Below, piece after piece: positions 14,658 through 22,423 of a stretch of DNA of 29,858 nt. A model generated the notes under the pieces. That model made no database searches and was not told where the DNA came from. It was given only the letters and a program-made list of their open reading frames with translations. A program made the position numbers and the translations under genes. The stretch's first letter is position 1; each line of letters starts with the position of its first letter. The stretch is taken from positions 1-29,858 of the forward strand of contig DWZW01000081.1 of the NCBI GenBank assembly GCA_019117345.1, given 5' to 3'. This DNA is from Claveliimonas stercoravium (GTDB lineage: Bacteria; Bacillota; Clostridia; Lachnospirales; Lachnospiraceae).

Positions 14658-14702
14658 AAGGGAAGCACGACGCGGAAGCGTAAAATTGAAGGAGGAAATG
14701 TC

Positions 14703-16013
14703 ATGATCTGGTCGAAGGAAGAGACCCTGCCAAGAGGCGAGATAGAAGCGATCCAGCTGAAGAAGCTGAAGGAGACGGTGCCCTATATTTATGAGAGGGT
14801 TGCTCCCTACCGCAGGAAAATGGACGGGGCAGGGGTGAAGCCGGAGGATATAAAGACACTGGCGGATCTGACGAAGCTGCCCTTTACATACAAAGCGGAT
14901 TTCAGAGACAACTACCCCATGGGGCTTTTTGCCGTGGACAAGAAGGAGCTGGTCAGGTTCCACGCCAGCTCAGGGACCACAGGAAAGCCCACGGTGGTGG
15001 GATACACAAGGAATGACCTGGACATGTGGCTGGAAAACGTGGCCCGCATCGCCTGTATGGGCGGCGCCACAGCCGATGACGTGGCCCAGATTTCCTTTGG
15101 ATACGGGACCTTCACAGGGGCCCTGGGACTCCATGGAGGTCTTGAGAAGATCGGCGCGTCTGTCATTCCCATGTCTTCGGGAAACACGAAGAAGCAGATC
15201 ATGTTCCTGCAGGATATGGGCGTGACCCTTCTGGTGGCCACCCCCTCCTATGCGCTCCACCTGGGGGAGGAGATACGGGCGAGAGGCCTGGACCCGGAGA
15301 AGGACCTGAAGGTGCACATCGGTCTCTTCGGAGGCGAGGGCATGACGGAGCCCATGCGGGATGAGATGCACAAGGTGTGGGGCCAGCGCTTTCTGTGCAC
15401 CCAGAACTACGGCATGAGCGAGCTGTGCGGCCCGGGCGTGGCCGGAGAGTGCGAGGAGCTTGTGGGCATGCATGTCAACGAGGACTGGTTTATCCCGGAG
15501 ATCATCGACCCAAAGACAGAGGAGGTGCTGCCTCCCGGAGAGAGAGGCGAGCTGGTGGTCACCTGTCTCGGGAAAGAGGCGCTGCCCCTTGTGCGCTACC
15601 GGACAGGGGATATGACAAGGCTCATGTATGAGCCCTGCAGATGCGGAAGGACGACCGTGCGCATGGAGAACATCTCCGGCCGGGCGGACGACATGCTGGT
15701 CATCAGAGGCGTGAATGTATTCCCGACCCAGATCGAGGAGGTGCTGCTCCAGATACCGGAGATCGGACCCCACTACGAGATACTGGTGGAGAGAAAGAAC
15801 CGGCTGGATGTCATGACCATCACCGTGGAGCTGGTGGACGACAGGCTGCTTGACAGCTACGCGCAGCTCAGCGAGCTGGAGATGAAGATCAGGAAGGGAC
15901 TGAAGTCCCAGCTGGGCCTTGCCACCCAGATCAAGCTGGTGGCTCCCTACTCCCTGAAGCGGTTTGAGGGAAAGGCAAAGAGAGTGACAGATTTGAGAAA
16001 GGATGGACTGTAA
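14703..16013 (+). CDS. paaK: Phenylacetate-CoA ligase family protein (copy 1)
   Basis: A 436-aa adenylate-forming enzyme of the PaaK family, joining arylacetate, ATP and CoA (or running in reverse to gain ATP). The P-loop-like motif SSGTTGKPT spans residues 89-97, followed by YRTGDMTR, RADDMLVIRGVNVFPTQIEEVL and, near the end, GKAKRV with the conserved catalytic lysine. The length is normal (about 430-440). In copy 1 the core motif reads GLFGGEGMTEPMRDE, against the usual GAEPWTEEM, a divergence from copy 2. The ATG at 14703 is chosen because AAGGAGGAAATG ends 2 nt before it; an in-frame ATG at 14646 overlaps the promoter. It is the first gene of the operon, and its stop abuts iorA. Confidence 0.92.
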   Translation: MIWSKEETLPRGEIEAIQLKKLKETVPYIYERVAPYRRKMDGAGVKPEDIKTLADLTKLPFTYKADFRDNYPMGLFAVDKKELVRFHASSGTTGKPTVVGYTRNDLDMWLENVARIACMGGATADDVAQISFGYGTFTGALGLHGGLEKIGASVIPMSSGNTKKQIMFLQDMGVTLLVATPSYALHLGEEIRARGLDPEKDLKVHIGLFGGEGMTEPMRDEMHKVWGQRFLCTQNYGMSELCGPGVAGECEELVGMHVNEDWFIPEIIDPKTEEVLPPGERGELVVTCLGKEALPLVRYRTGDMTRLMYEPCRCGRTTVRMENISGRADDMLVIRGVNVFPTQIEEVLLQIPEIGPHYEILVERKNRLDVMTITVELVDDRLLDSYAQLSELEMKIRKGLKSQLGLATQIKLVAPYSLKRFEGKAKRVTDLRKDGL

Positions 16014-16014
16014 A

Positions 16015-17769
16015 ATGTCAGAGTCAAAGAGAGTGATCATGCTCGGCAATGAGGCCATTGCCAGAGGCGCCTACGAGGCGGGAGTGAAGGTGTCAGCCGC
16101 CTACCCGGGCACGCCGAGCACGGAGATAAGCGAATATCTTGTACAGTACAGAGACGACCTGTACTGCGAGTGGTCTCCCAACGAGAAGGTGGCCACAGAG
16201 GTGGCGATCGGCGCCTCCATAGCGGGGACGAGAGCTATGTCCTGTATGAAGCACGTGGGCTTTAACGTGGCGGCAGACCCGGCCTACACCGTCTCCTACA
16301 TGGGAGTGAACGGGGGCCTTGTCATCGTGGTGGCCGACGATCCGGGACTTTACAGCTCCCAGAACGAGCAGGACACAAGGATGGTGGCAAGGGCGGCCCA
16401 CCTGCCGGTGCTGGAGCCCTCCGACAGCGCGGAGGCAAAGGAGTTCATGAAGCTGGCCTTTGACCTGAGCGAGCAGTTTGACCGGCCCTTTGTGTACCGG
16501 ACCACTACCCGGCTGGCCCACTCCCAGGGGCTGGTAGAGCTGTGTGAGAGAGAGGAAGTGCCGGATAAGCCCTACGAGAGAGACCCGGCCAAGAACGTCA
16601 TGATGCCGGGCAACGCGAAGGGGCGCCATGTGGTCATCGAGAGGCGGATGGAGGAGCTGGCTGAGGCAGCCAACACACTTTCCATCAACAGGGTGGAGAT
16701 GAACGATACGAAGATCGGCGTCATCACAAGCGGTATTCCCTACCAGTATGTAAAAGAAGTGCTGCCGGAGGCATCCGTGCTGAAACTTGGCATGGTCAAT
16801 CCTCTGCCGAGAAAGCTGATCGAGGACTTTGCGTCAAAGGTGGAAACGCTCTATATCGTGGAGGAGCTGGATCCGGTGATCGAGGAGCAGGTGAAGTCCT
16901 GGGGCATTAAAGCCATCGGCAAGGAGATCTTTACCGTGCAGGGCGAGTACAGCGCCAATATGCTCAGGGAAGCCATCCTCCATGAGGACCTGCAGCTTGA
17001 TGCGCCGGCCCAGGTGCCGGGACGCCCGCCTATCCTCTGCCCGGGATGTCCCCACCGCAGCGTCTACTATGTGCTGAACAAGCTGAAGATACACGGGGCA
17101 GGCGACATCGGATGCTATACGCTGGGAGCGGTAGCGCCGCTGAGCGTGGTGGACACCACCGTCTGTATGGGCGCCAGCATTTCCACTCTCCACGGAATGG
17201 AAAAGGCGAAGGGCAAAGACTATATTAAAAACTGGGTAGCCGTCATCGGCGACTCCACATTTTTACATACAGGTGTCAATTCCCTCATGAACATGATGTA
17301 CAACAAGGCCACGGGAACGGTGATCATCCTGGACAATTCCACCACCGGAATGACAGGGCATCAGGACCACGCGGCCACGGGCAAGACGCTCCAGGGCGAC
17401 CCCACCTACGCCATCGACATCCCGGGACTTTGCCGGGCACTGGGCGTAAAGCACGTGCAGGAGATCAATGCTCTGGACATTGACACTCTGGAGAAGGCCA
17501 TCAGGGAAGAGGTGGCAAGGGACGAGGTGTCGGTCATCATCACAAAGACCCCCTGTGTGCTCCTGTCCAAGGCGAAGAAGCCTCTCTACACTGTACATGC
17601 GGACAAATGCAAGAAGTGCGGCATGTGCATGAAGCCGGGATGTCCGGCCATGACGAGAAACGAAGACGGAACCATCCATATTGACGATACGATGTGCACC
17701 GGATGCGGACTGTGCCAGTCGCTGTGCAAATTCGGGGCGATCGAACTGGTAAAGGAAGGTGACAGATAA
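16015..17769 (+). CDS. iorA: Indolepyruvate (arylpyruvate):ferredoxin oxidoreductase, alpha subunit
   Basis: A 584-aa large subunit of the TPP and Fe-S enzyme that oxidatively decarboxylates indole-, phenyl- or hydroxyphenylpyruvate to arylacetyl-CoA, passing electrons to ferredoxin. The N-terminal half carries AYPGTPSTEISEYL, the pyrimidine-binding domain. The TPP-binding domain (about 340-520) shows CPGCPHRSVYYVL, GDIGCYTLG and GDSTFLHTG. The C-terminus is a 2[4Fe-4S] ferredoxin domain with CKKCGMCMKPGC and CTGCGLCQSLC. ATG 16015 is chosen because it follows the paaK stop directly with AAAGGA upstream; ATG 16003 lies inside the paaK end and has no spacing for a ribosome site. It is operonic with iorB (1-nt overlap). 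Confidence 0.95.
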   Translation: MSESKRVIMLGNEAIARGAYEAGVKVSAAYPGTPSTEISEYLVQYRDDLYCEWSPNEKVATEVAIGASIAGTRAMSCMKHVGFNVAADPAYTVSYMGVNGGLVIVVADDPGLYSSQNEQDTRMVARAAHLPVLEPSDSAEAKEFMKLAFDLSEQFDRPFVYRTTTRLAHSQGLVELCEREEVPDKPYERDPAKNVMMPGNAKGRHVVIERRMEELAEAANTLSINRVEMNDTKIGVITSGIPYQYVKEVLPEASVLKLGMVNPLPRKLIEDFASKVETLYIVEELDPVIEEQVKSWGIKAIGKEIFTVQGEYSANMLREAILHEDLQLDAPAQVPGRPPILCPGCPHRSVYYVLNKLKIHGAGDIGCYTLGAVAPLSVVDTTVCMGASISTLHGMEKAKGKDYIKNWVAVIGDSTFLHTGVNSLMNMMYNKATGTVIILDNSTTGMTGHQDHAATGKTLQGDPTYAIDIPGLCRALGVKHVQEINALDIDTLEKAIREEVARDEVSVIITKTPCVLLSKAKKPLYTVHADKCKKCGMCMKPGCPAMTRNEDGTIHIDDTMCTGCGLCQSLCKFGAIELVKEGDR

Positions 17770-18347
17770 TGGCAGTAAAAAATATTATGATCGTAGGCGT
17801 GGGCGGCCAGGGAACCCTGCTCACCAGCCGTGTCCTGGGAGGCCTGGCCATCGCCGGAGGCTATGACGTGAAGCTGTCCGAGGTGCACGGTATGGCCCAG
17901 AGGGGCGGAAGCGTTGTCACCTTTGTGCGCTACGGAGACAAGGTGGCGGAGCCCATCGTGGAGGAAGGGCAGGCGGACGTGATCATCGCCTTCGAGAGAC
18001 TGGAGGCCATGCGGTACGCCCATTTCCTCAAAAAGGACGGGGCCCTTGTAGTCAATGACTGGAGGATAGACCCCATGCCTGTCGTGATCGGCAGCGCCAG
18101 CTATCCGGAGGGCATCCTGGAGGAGCTGGGGAAGACCCACAAGGTGTACGCGGTCAACGCCACGGAGGAGTCCAAGAGGCTGGGCAATCCAAAGGTGTTC
18201 AACATGATCGTGCTGGGCGTGGCGGCGCAGCACATGGATTTCAGCAAGGAGGACTGGTACAGGGTCATTGAAAATACAGTGCCGCCAAAGACAATAGATA
18301 TCAACAGGAAGGCATTTGACACAGGATATCACCTTACTGCAAGATGA
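17769..18347 (+). CDS. iorB: Indolepyruvate (arylpyruvate):ferredoxin oxidoreductase, beta subunit
   Basis: A 192-aa catalytic gamma-type subunit of arylpyruvate:ferredoxin oxidoreductase that completes the active site with IorA. The glycine-rich GVGGQGTLLTSR (about residues 10-21) and SEVHGMAQRGGSVVTFVRYG (in pieces, SEVHGMAQRGG, 37-47) are the classic signatures of the 2-oxoacid oxidoreductase gamma domain. The length fits the family (185-200). The start codon shares its A with the TAA stop of iorA, so translation is coupled. It is followed by the first ACT-domain gene. Confidence 0.95.
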   Translation: MAVKNIMIVGVGGQGTLLTSRVLGGLAIAGGYDVKLSEVHGMAQRGGSVVTFVRYGDKVAEPIVEEGQADVIIAFERLEAMRYAHFLKKDGALVVNDWRIDPMPVVIGSASYPEGILEELGKTHKVYAVNATEESKRLGNPKVFNMIVLGVAAQHMDFSKEDWYRVIENTVPPKTIDINRKAFDTGYHLTAR

Positions 18348-18383
18348 TATAGATTTTAAGGACCAGAAAAAAGGAGGTGTCAC

Positions 18384-18803
18384 ATGATCAAGCAGCTATC
18401 AGTTTTCGTGGAGAATAAGCCGGGCAGCCTGATGGAGGTTACATCCAAGCTCACAGAAGCACACATCAACATCCGGGCCGTCGCGTCTTTTGATACTCCG
18501 GAGTTTGGGATCCTTCGTCTCGTAGTAGATAAGCCAACAGAGGCGAAGGGTTATCTCACTGAGAGGGGATTTGTCGTCAGAGTGAATGATGTCATCGGCG
18601 CAGAGCTGGAGGACAAAAAGGGCAATCTCAATCAGATGTTGGCAGTACTTGCAGAAAACAGCATAAACGTGCGCTACATCTATTCATTTGTAATCCGCGA
18701 AGGACGCGCTCCGGTTCTGGTTTTCAGCACCGACGATTATGAGAAAGCAGCTTCCATTCTTAAGGATGCAGGTGTGAAGATGGTAGACGAGTCAGACCTG
18801 TAG
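18384..18803 (+). CDS. Tandem ACT-domain protein (copy 1)
   Basis: A 139-aa protein built of two ACT domains (about residues 1-70 and 71-139), each starting with a beta strand and the pattern LSVFVENKPGSL or AELEDKKGNL. ACT domains bind amino acids and act as sensors. There is no catalytic domain. It starts after AAAGGAGG with about 8-nt spacing. It lies between iorB and the second paaK, and a related copy closes the operon, so regulation by phenylalanine, tyrosine or tryptophan is a reasonable inference. The protein target is unknown. Confidence 0.9.
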   Translation: MIKQLSVFVENKPGSLMEVTSKLTEAHINIRAVASFDTPEFGILRLVVDKPTEAKGYLTERGFVVRVNDVIGAELEDKKGNLNQMLAVLAENSINVRYIYSFVIREGRAPVLVFSTDDYEKAASILKDAGVKMVDESDL

Positions 18804-18845
18804 GCCTGGCCGCACCAAAAGTATCAAGAATAGGAGTAAAAGAAA

Positions 18846-20177
18846 ATGGCAGGAGTATCATTAGAAAATTGGCAGGAGAGGATCAGGGATCCGAAGATCG
18901 AGTGTATGAGCAGGGACGAGATGAGCGCCCTGCAGAGTGAAAAGCTTGTTAAGCAGGTAAAGAGAGTGTATGAGAACGTACCCTTCTACCGGAGAAAAAT
19001 GCAGCAAAAAGGCGTGGAGCCCGGCGATATCCGGGGGATTGAGGATATCGGAAAGCTGCCCTTCACCACAAAGGAGGACTTAAGAGATAACTATCCTTTC
19101 GGTCTGCTGGCAGTGCCCCAGGAGAAGATCGCCCGGGTACAGGGAACATCCGGCACGACAGGCAAGCTGACACTGGCCTCCTACACAAAGTATGACGTGG
19201 AGGTGTGGGGTGAGTGCGTGGCCAGGGCCCTCACTATGGCCGGCCTTACCAGCGAGGACCGCATCCACATCTGTTACGGGTACGGGCTTTTCACGGGAGG
19301 TATGGGGCTCGACTATGGCGCTATGCAGCTGGGAGCTATGGCCATTCCCATGTCTGCGGGGAATACCCAGAGACAGATGATGTGCATGGAGGATTTCGGA
19401 GCCACAGCCTTCGCCTGCACCCCGTCCTACGCCCTCTACCTGGCCGAGTCCATCCAGGAGGCAGGGCTTGTGGACCGCATGCAGCTGAAGGCGGGCATCC
19501 ACGGTGCGGAGCCCTGGACGGAGGAGATGCGCAGAAAGATTGAAGATATCCTCCATATCAACTGCTTTGATATTTACGGCCTCTGTGAGGTGACAGGACC
19601 GGGCGTTGCCCTGGACTGCATCCACCACGAGGGACTCCATGTATACGAGGACCATTTCTATCCGGAGCTGATCAATCCTGCGACCTACGAGCCCTGCGCG
19701 GACGGAGAGACGGGAGAGCTGGTGTTCACAACCCTATCCAAGGAAGGAATGCCCCTGATCCGCTACCGCACAAAGGACCTGACGAGTATGACCCACGGCA
19801 CCTGCAAGTGTGGAAGAACGCTCGTGAGGATCCACAAGTTCACAGGACGCACCGACGACATGAAGGTCATCCGCGGCGTGAATGTATTCCCGACCCAGGT
19901 GGAGACGGCCCTGCTGTCTATGGGCGGAGGCGTGGCGCCCCACTATCTGATGATCGTGGACAGGGAGAACAATATGGACGTGCTCACTGTCATGGTGGAA
20001 GTGGACGAGAGATATTTCTCCGACGAGATCCGCAAGCTGGACGAGCTGAAGAACAAGGTGGCGGCTGTGCTGAAGCAGGCGCTCGGCGTATCTGTCCGCG
20101 TGAAGCTGGTAGAGCCGAAGACCATCCAGAGAAGCGAAGGCAAGGCCAAGCGCGTCATCGACAACAGGCAGATGTAA
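18846..20177 (+). CDS. paaK: Phenylacetate-CoA ligase family protein (copy 2)
   Basis: A 443-aa PaaK-family adenylate-forming enzyme. The P-loop-like motif GTSGTTGKLT spans residues 100-109, followed by IHGAEPWTEEM, the canonical PaaK core motif that copy 1 lacks, then TDDMKVIRGVNVFPTQVE and the C-terminal EGKAKRV lysine motif. The two copies in this operon clearly share the fold but differ throughout. It may prefer a different arylacetate or work in the opposite direction from copy 1; this is inference. It is flanked by the two ACT genes, with AGGAGTAAAAG-like weak ribosome sites upstream. Confidence 0.92.
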   Translation: MAGVSLENWQERIRDPKIECMSRDEMSALQSEKLVKQVKRVYENVPFYRRKMQQKGVEPGDIRGIEDIGKLPFTTKEDLRDNYPFGLLAVPQEKIARVQGTSGTTGKLTLASYTKYDVEVWGECVARALTMAGLTSEDRIHICYGYGLFTGGMGLDYGAMQLGAMAIPMSAGNTQRQMMCMEDFGATAFACTPSYALYLAESIQEAGLVDRMQLKAGIHGAEPWTEEMRRKIEDILHINCFDIYGLCEVTGPGVALDCIHHEGLHVYEDHFYPELINPATYEPCADGETGELVFTTLSKEGMPLIRYRTKDLTSMTHGTCKCGRTLVRIHKFTGRTDDMKVIRGVNVFPTQVETALLSMGGGVAPHYLMIVDRENNMDVLTVMVEVDERYFSDEIRKLDELKNKVAAVLKQALGVSVRVKLVEPKTIQRSEGKAKRVIDNRQM

Positions 20178-20193
20178 GAAGGAGGGGAATATC

Positions 20194-20637
20194 ATGGGAA
20201 TTAGTAATACAGTACAGCAGTTATCCGTATTTCTGGAGAACAGGGAGGGACGTCTGGACGAGGTGCTGGCAGCGCTGGCAAAGGGCGGCGTGAATATCGT
20301 GGCCCTCAGCCTGGCGGACACCTCCGAGTATGGTATGCTCCGGATGATCGTATCGGACCCCCACAAGGGACGGATGGTCCTGAAGGAGGAGGGGATCACG
20401 GCCATGCTCACGGACGTGGTGGCCCTGCGGGTGCCTCACGCCACGGGCTCGCTGGCAAAAGCCATGCACCAGCTTGTGGAGGGCGAGGTCAACATTGAGT
20501 ACATGTACGCCTTTGCCAACGGAAGCGACGCCGCGGCAGTGCTCAAGAGCGATGAGCCGGGAAGAGTGATCGATATCCTGAAGGGAAGCGGCTTTGACGT
20601 GTACACTGCTGACGAGGCATACCGGGCAAATGTATAA
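20194..20637 (+). CDS. Tandem ACT-domain protein (copy 2)
   Basis: A 147-aa tandem ACT-domain protein, same layout as the copy at 18384. Domain 1 covers about residues 5-75 with LSVFLENREGRL, and domain 2 follows with VPHATGSLAKAMHQL. It is probably an amino-acid sensor of the aromatic-acid operon. It starts after GAAGGAGGGG with about 6-nt spacing, 16 nt after paaK copy 2, and is the last gene of the operon. No obvious terminator follows; the promoter of the glycine operon lies 60 nt downstream. Confidence 0.9.
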   Translation: MGISNTVQQLSVFLENREGRLDEVLAALAKGGVNIVALSLADTSEYGMLRMIVSDPHKGRMVLKEEGITAMLTDVVALRVPHATGSLAKAMHQLVEGEVNIEYMYAFANGSDAAAVLKSDEPGRVIDILKGSGFDVYTADEAYRANV

Positions 20638-20696
20638 AAACTGTATAGTTGTGAAAAAATAAACAATTGTACGAAATGTCAAATAAAAAACAATTA

Positions 20697-20725
20697 TTGA
20701 CAGAAAATTTCGGGGCGTTTATAAT
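20697..20725 (+). promoter_or_regulatory. Consensus promoter of the glycine cleavage operon
   Basis: Perfect -35 TTGACA (20697-20702), 17-nt spacer, perfect -10 TATAAT (20720-20725). Start expected near 20732, about 149 nt before gcvT. Confidence 0.9.
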
Positions 20726-20728
20726 AGA

Positions 20729-20870
20729 GCCAGATTTAATGAGACAGGTGTTACGATCTGGACGAGGCTCTGGATGAACGGACAGGGAGAGACTGGTTTC
20801 AAGGGAAGAAGACGGTCTCTCCCTTTTTATTTTCATTTGTCTCATCAATAAAAAAGTCTGGCAAAGGAGG
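20729..20870 (+). promoter_or_regulatory. Structured leader of the gcv operon with conditional-terminator layout
   Basis: Between promoter and gcvT the leader can form two incompatible folds. One is a 5' hairpin (CCAGAT 20730-20735 with ATCTGG 20756-20761) plus the terminator at 20784-20828. The other is a long-range helix that encloses the terminator: ATGAGACA (20739-20746) with TGTCTCAT (20838-20845), continued outward by TTT/AAA and, if the transcript starts early enough, GCCAGA (20729-20734) with TCTGGC (20857-20862). The signature GCCGAAGG core of glycine riboswitch aptamers was looked for and not seen. A ribosome site (20863-20870) follows. The ligand is unknown. Confidence 0.5.
20784..20828 (+). 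terminator. Terminator within the gcv leader
   Basis: Ten-base-pair stem AGGGAGAGAC (20784-20793) with GTCTCTCCCT (20815-20824), a 21-nt loop and five T (20824-20828). It stands before gcvT, not after a gene, so it points to premature termination as a control step. Confidence 0.8.
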
Positions 20871-20880
20871 AAAAGGAGAA

Positions 20881-21969
20881 ATGGAACGGAAAACACCGCT
20901 CTACGAGGCACATGTGGAGGCGGGCGGGAAGATCGTGCCTTTTGGGGGCTATCTTCTCCCGGTACAGTACAAAGAGGGCGTGATCAAAGAGCACATGGCA
21001 GTGCGCACCCGGACGGGGCTTTTTGATGTGTCCCACATGGGGGAGATCCTCTGCCAGGGGAAGGACGCCCTGGCCAACCTGCAGATGATGCTGACCAACA
21101 ATTTTGACGATCTGACAGACGGTCAGGCCAGATACAGCCCCATGTGCAATGAGCAGGGGGGCACGGTGGACGATCTGATCGTGTACAAAAAGGCCGATGA
21201 GGACTATTTTATCGTGGTCAACGCGGCCAACAGGGACAAGGACTACCAGTGGATGCTGGACCATCAGTTCGGCGAGGTGACATTTACCGATGTGTCGGAC
21301 CAGTACGCCCAGCTGGCCCTCCAGGGGCCGAAGGCCATGGAGATCCTGAGGAAGGTCACAGCAGAGGAAAATATCCCGAAGAAGTACTATCACGCCGTGT
21401 TTGACACGGAGGCGGCAGGGATTCCCTGCGTTATCTCAAAGACCGGATACACCGGCGAGGACGGGGTGGAGCTCTACCTGGACAGCGCAAGGGCCCGGGA
21501 AATGTGGGATGCTCTCCTTGCGGCCGGGGAGGAGGAGGGACTGATCCCCTGCGGCCTGGGAGCAAGAGACACACTCCGGATGGAGGCGGCCATGCCTCTT
21601 TACGGACACGAGATGGACGACCAGGTGACACCCCTTGAGGCCGGTCTGGGATTTGCGGTGAAGATGGGAAAAGAGGACTTCATCGGAAAGAGGGCCCTTG
21701 AGGAGAAGGGGGGACCGGCAAGAAAGCGCATCGGACTGAGAGTGACCGGCCGGGGCATCATAAGAGAGCATCAGGACGTATACCTGGGTGACCGGCTCAT
21801 CGGCCGCACCACCTCCGGCACCCACTGCCCCTATCTTGGCTGCCCGGTGGCCATGGCCCTGGTGGATGCGGACTGCACAGAGCCGGGGACAAAGGTGGAG
21901 GCGGACGTGAGAGGACGTCGGGTGGAAGCCGAGATCGTGTCCCTTCCGTTTTACAAGAGGAGCAAATAG
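20881..21969 (+). CDS. gcvT: Glycine cleavage system aminomethyltransferase (T protein)
   Basis: A 362-aa T protein that takes the aminomethyl group from lipoylated GcvH and gives methylene-THF and ammonia. N-terminal TPLYEAHVEAGGKIVPFGGY (seen as TPLYEAHVE and VPFGGY) and GLFDVSHMGEI are family motifs, and the THF-binding region with the catalytic Asp is in TVDDLIVYK (about residue 100). C-terminal GLRVTGRGIIREHQDVY is typical. The length is normal (360-370). ATG 20881 follows two overlapping AGGAGG sites. First gene of the glycine operon, 26 nt before gcvH. Confidence 0.95.
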   Translation: MERKTPLYEAHVEAGGKIVPFGGYLLPVQYKEGVIKEHMAVRTRTGLFDVSHMGEILCQGKDALANLQMMLTNNFDDLTDGQARYSPMCNEQGGTVDDLIVYKKADEDYFIVVNAANRDKDYQWMLDHQFGEVTFTDVSDQYAQLALQGPKAMEILRKVTAEENIPKKYYHAVFDTEAAGIPCVISKTGYTGEDGVELYLDSARAREMWDALLAAGEEEGLIPCGLGARDTLRMEAAMPLYGHEMDDQVTPLEAGLGFAVKMGKEDFIGKRALEEKGGPARKRIGLRVTGRGIIREHQDVYLGDRLIGRTTSGTHCPYLGCPVAMALVDADCTEPGTKVEADVRGRRVEAEIVSLPFYKRSK

Positions 21970-21995
21970 AAAACAGAGAGTGAAAGGAGAAGATC

Positions 21996-22379
21996 ATGGA
22001 ATTAAGAGAAGGACTGCTGTATTCAAGATCACACGAGTGGGTAAAAGAGGAGGGCGATGAGGTCCTCATCGGACTGACAGACTACGCCCAGTCTGAGCTG
22101 GGCGACCTTGTGTTTGTCAATCTCCCGGAGGAGGGCGACGAGGTGGCCACAGGAGAGAGCTTTGCGGACGTGGAGTCTGTCAAGGCTGTGTCGGATGTGT
22201 ACTCCCCGGTGACCGGCGTGGTGAGCGCTGTGAACGAGGAACTCCTGGATGCGCCTGAGTCCATCAACGAGGCACCCTACGACGCCTGGTTTGTCAGGGT
22301 CAAAGACATCTCTGACCGGGAGGAGCTGCTGACAGCGGCGGAGTATGAGGCGTTTGTGGAGAGTGAGAAGGACGCGTAA
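21996..22379 (+). CDS. gcvH: Glycine cleavage system H protein
   Basis: A 127-aa lipoyl carrier that shuttles the aminomethyl group between GcvP and GcvT. The lipoylated lysine is K63 in ESVKAVSD, at the tip of the hairpin typical of the family. Other signatures are HEWVKEEGDEVLIGLTDYAQSELGD (in pieces, HEWV and GLTDYAQ, residues 13-31) and DAWFVRVK. Normal length. Ribosome site AAAGGAGAAG lies 5-6 nt upstream of ATG 21996. It would be lipoylated by the ligase encoded at 25177 or by another enzyme outside the window. Confidence 0.96.
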   Translation: MELREGLLYSRSHEWVKEEGDEVLIGLTDYAQSELGDLVFVNLPEEGDEVATGESFADVESVKAVSDVYSPVTGVVSAVNEELLDAPESINEAPYDAWFVRVKDISDREELLTAAEYEAFVESEKDA

Positions 22380-22423
22380 GAGCAGAGGAGGAAAGCAGAA
22401 GGAGAGAAGAAGGAGGGAAATAT

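Noticed and set aside
20638..20696. AT-rich ACAATTGT/ACAATT repeats after ACT copy 2 as a terminator
   Set aside because: Stem is only six to seven A/T pairs and no T-run follows.
20729..20830. Glycine riboswitch before gcvT
   Set aside because: Although expected by context, the GCCGAAGG core and the tandem aptamer layout are not seen; only a faint GGACAG resemblance near 20780.
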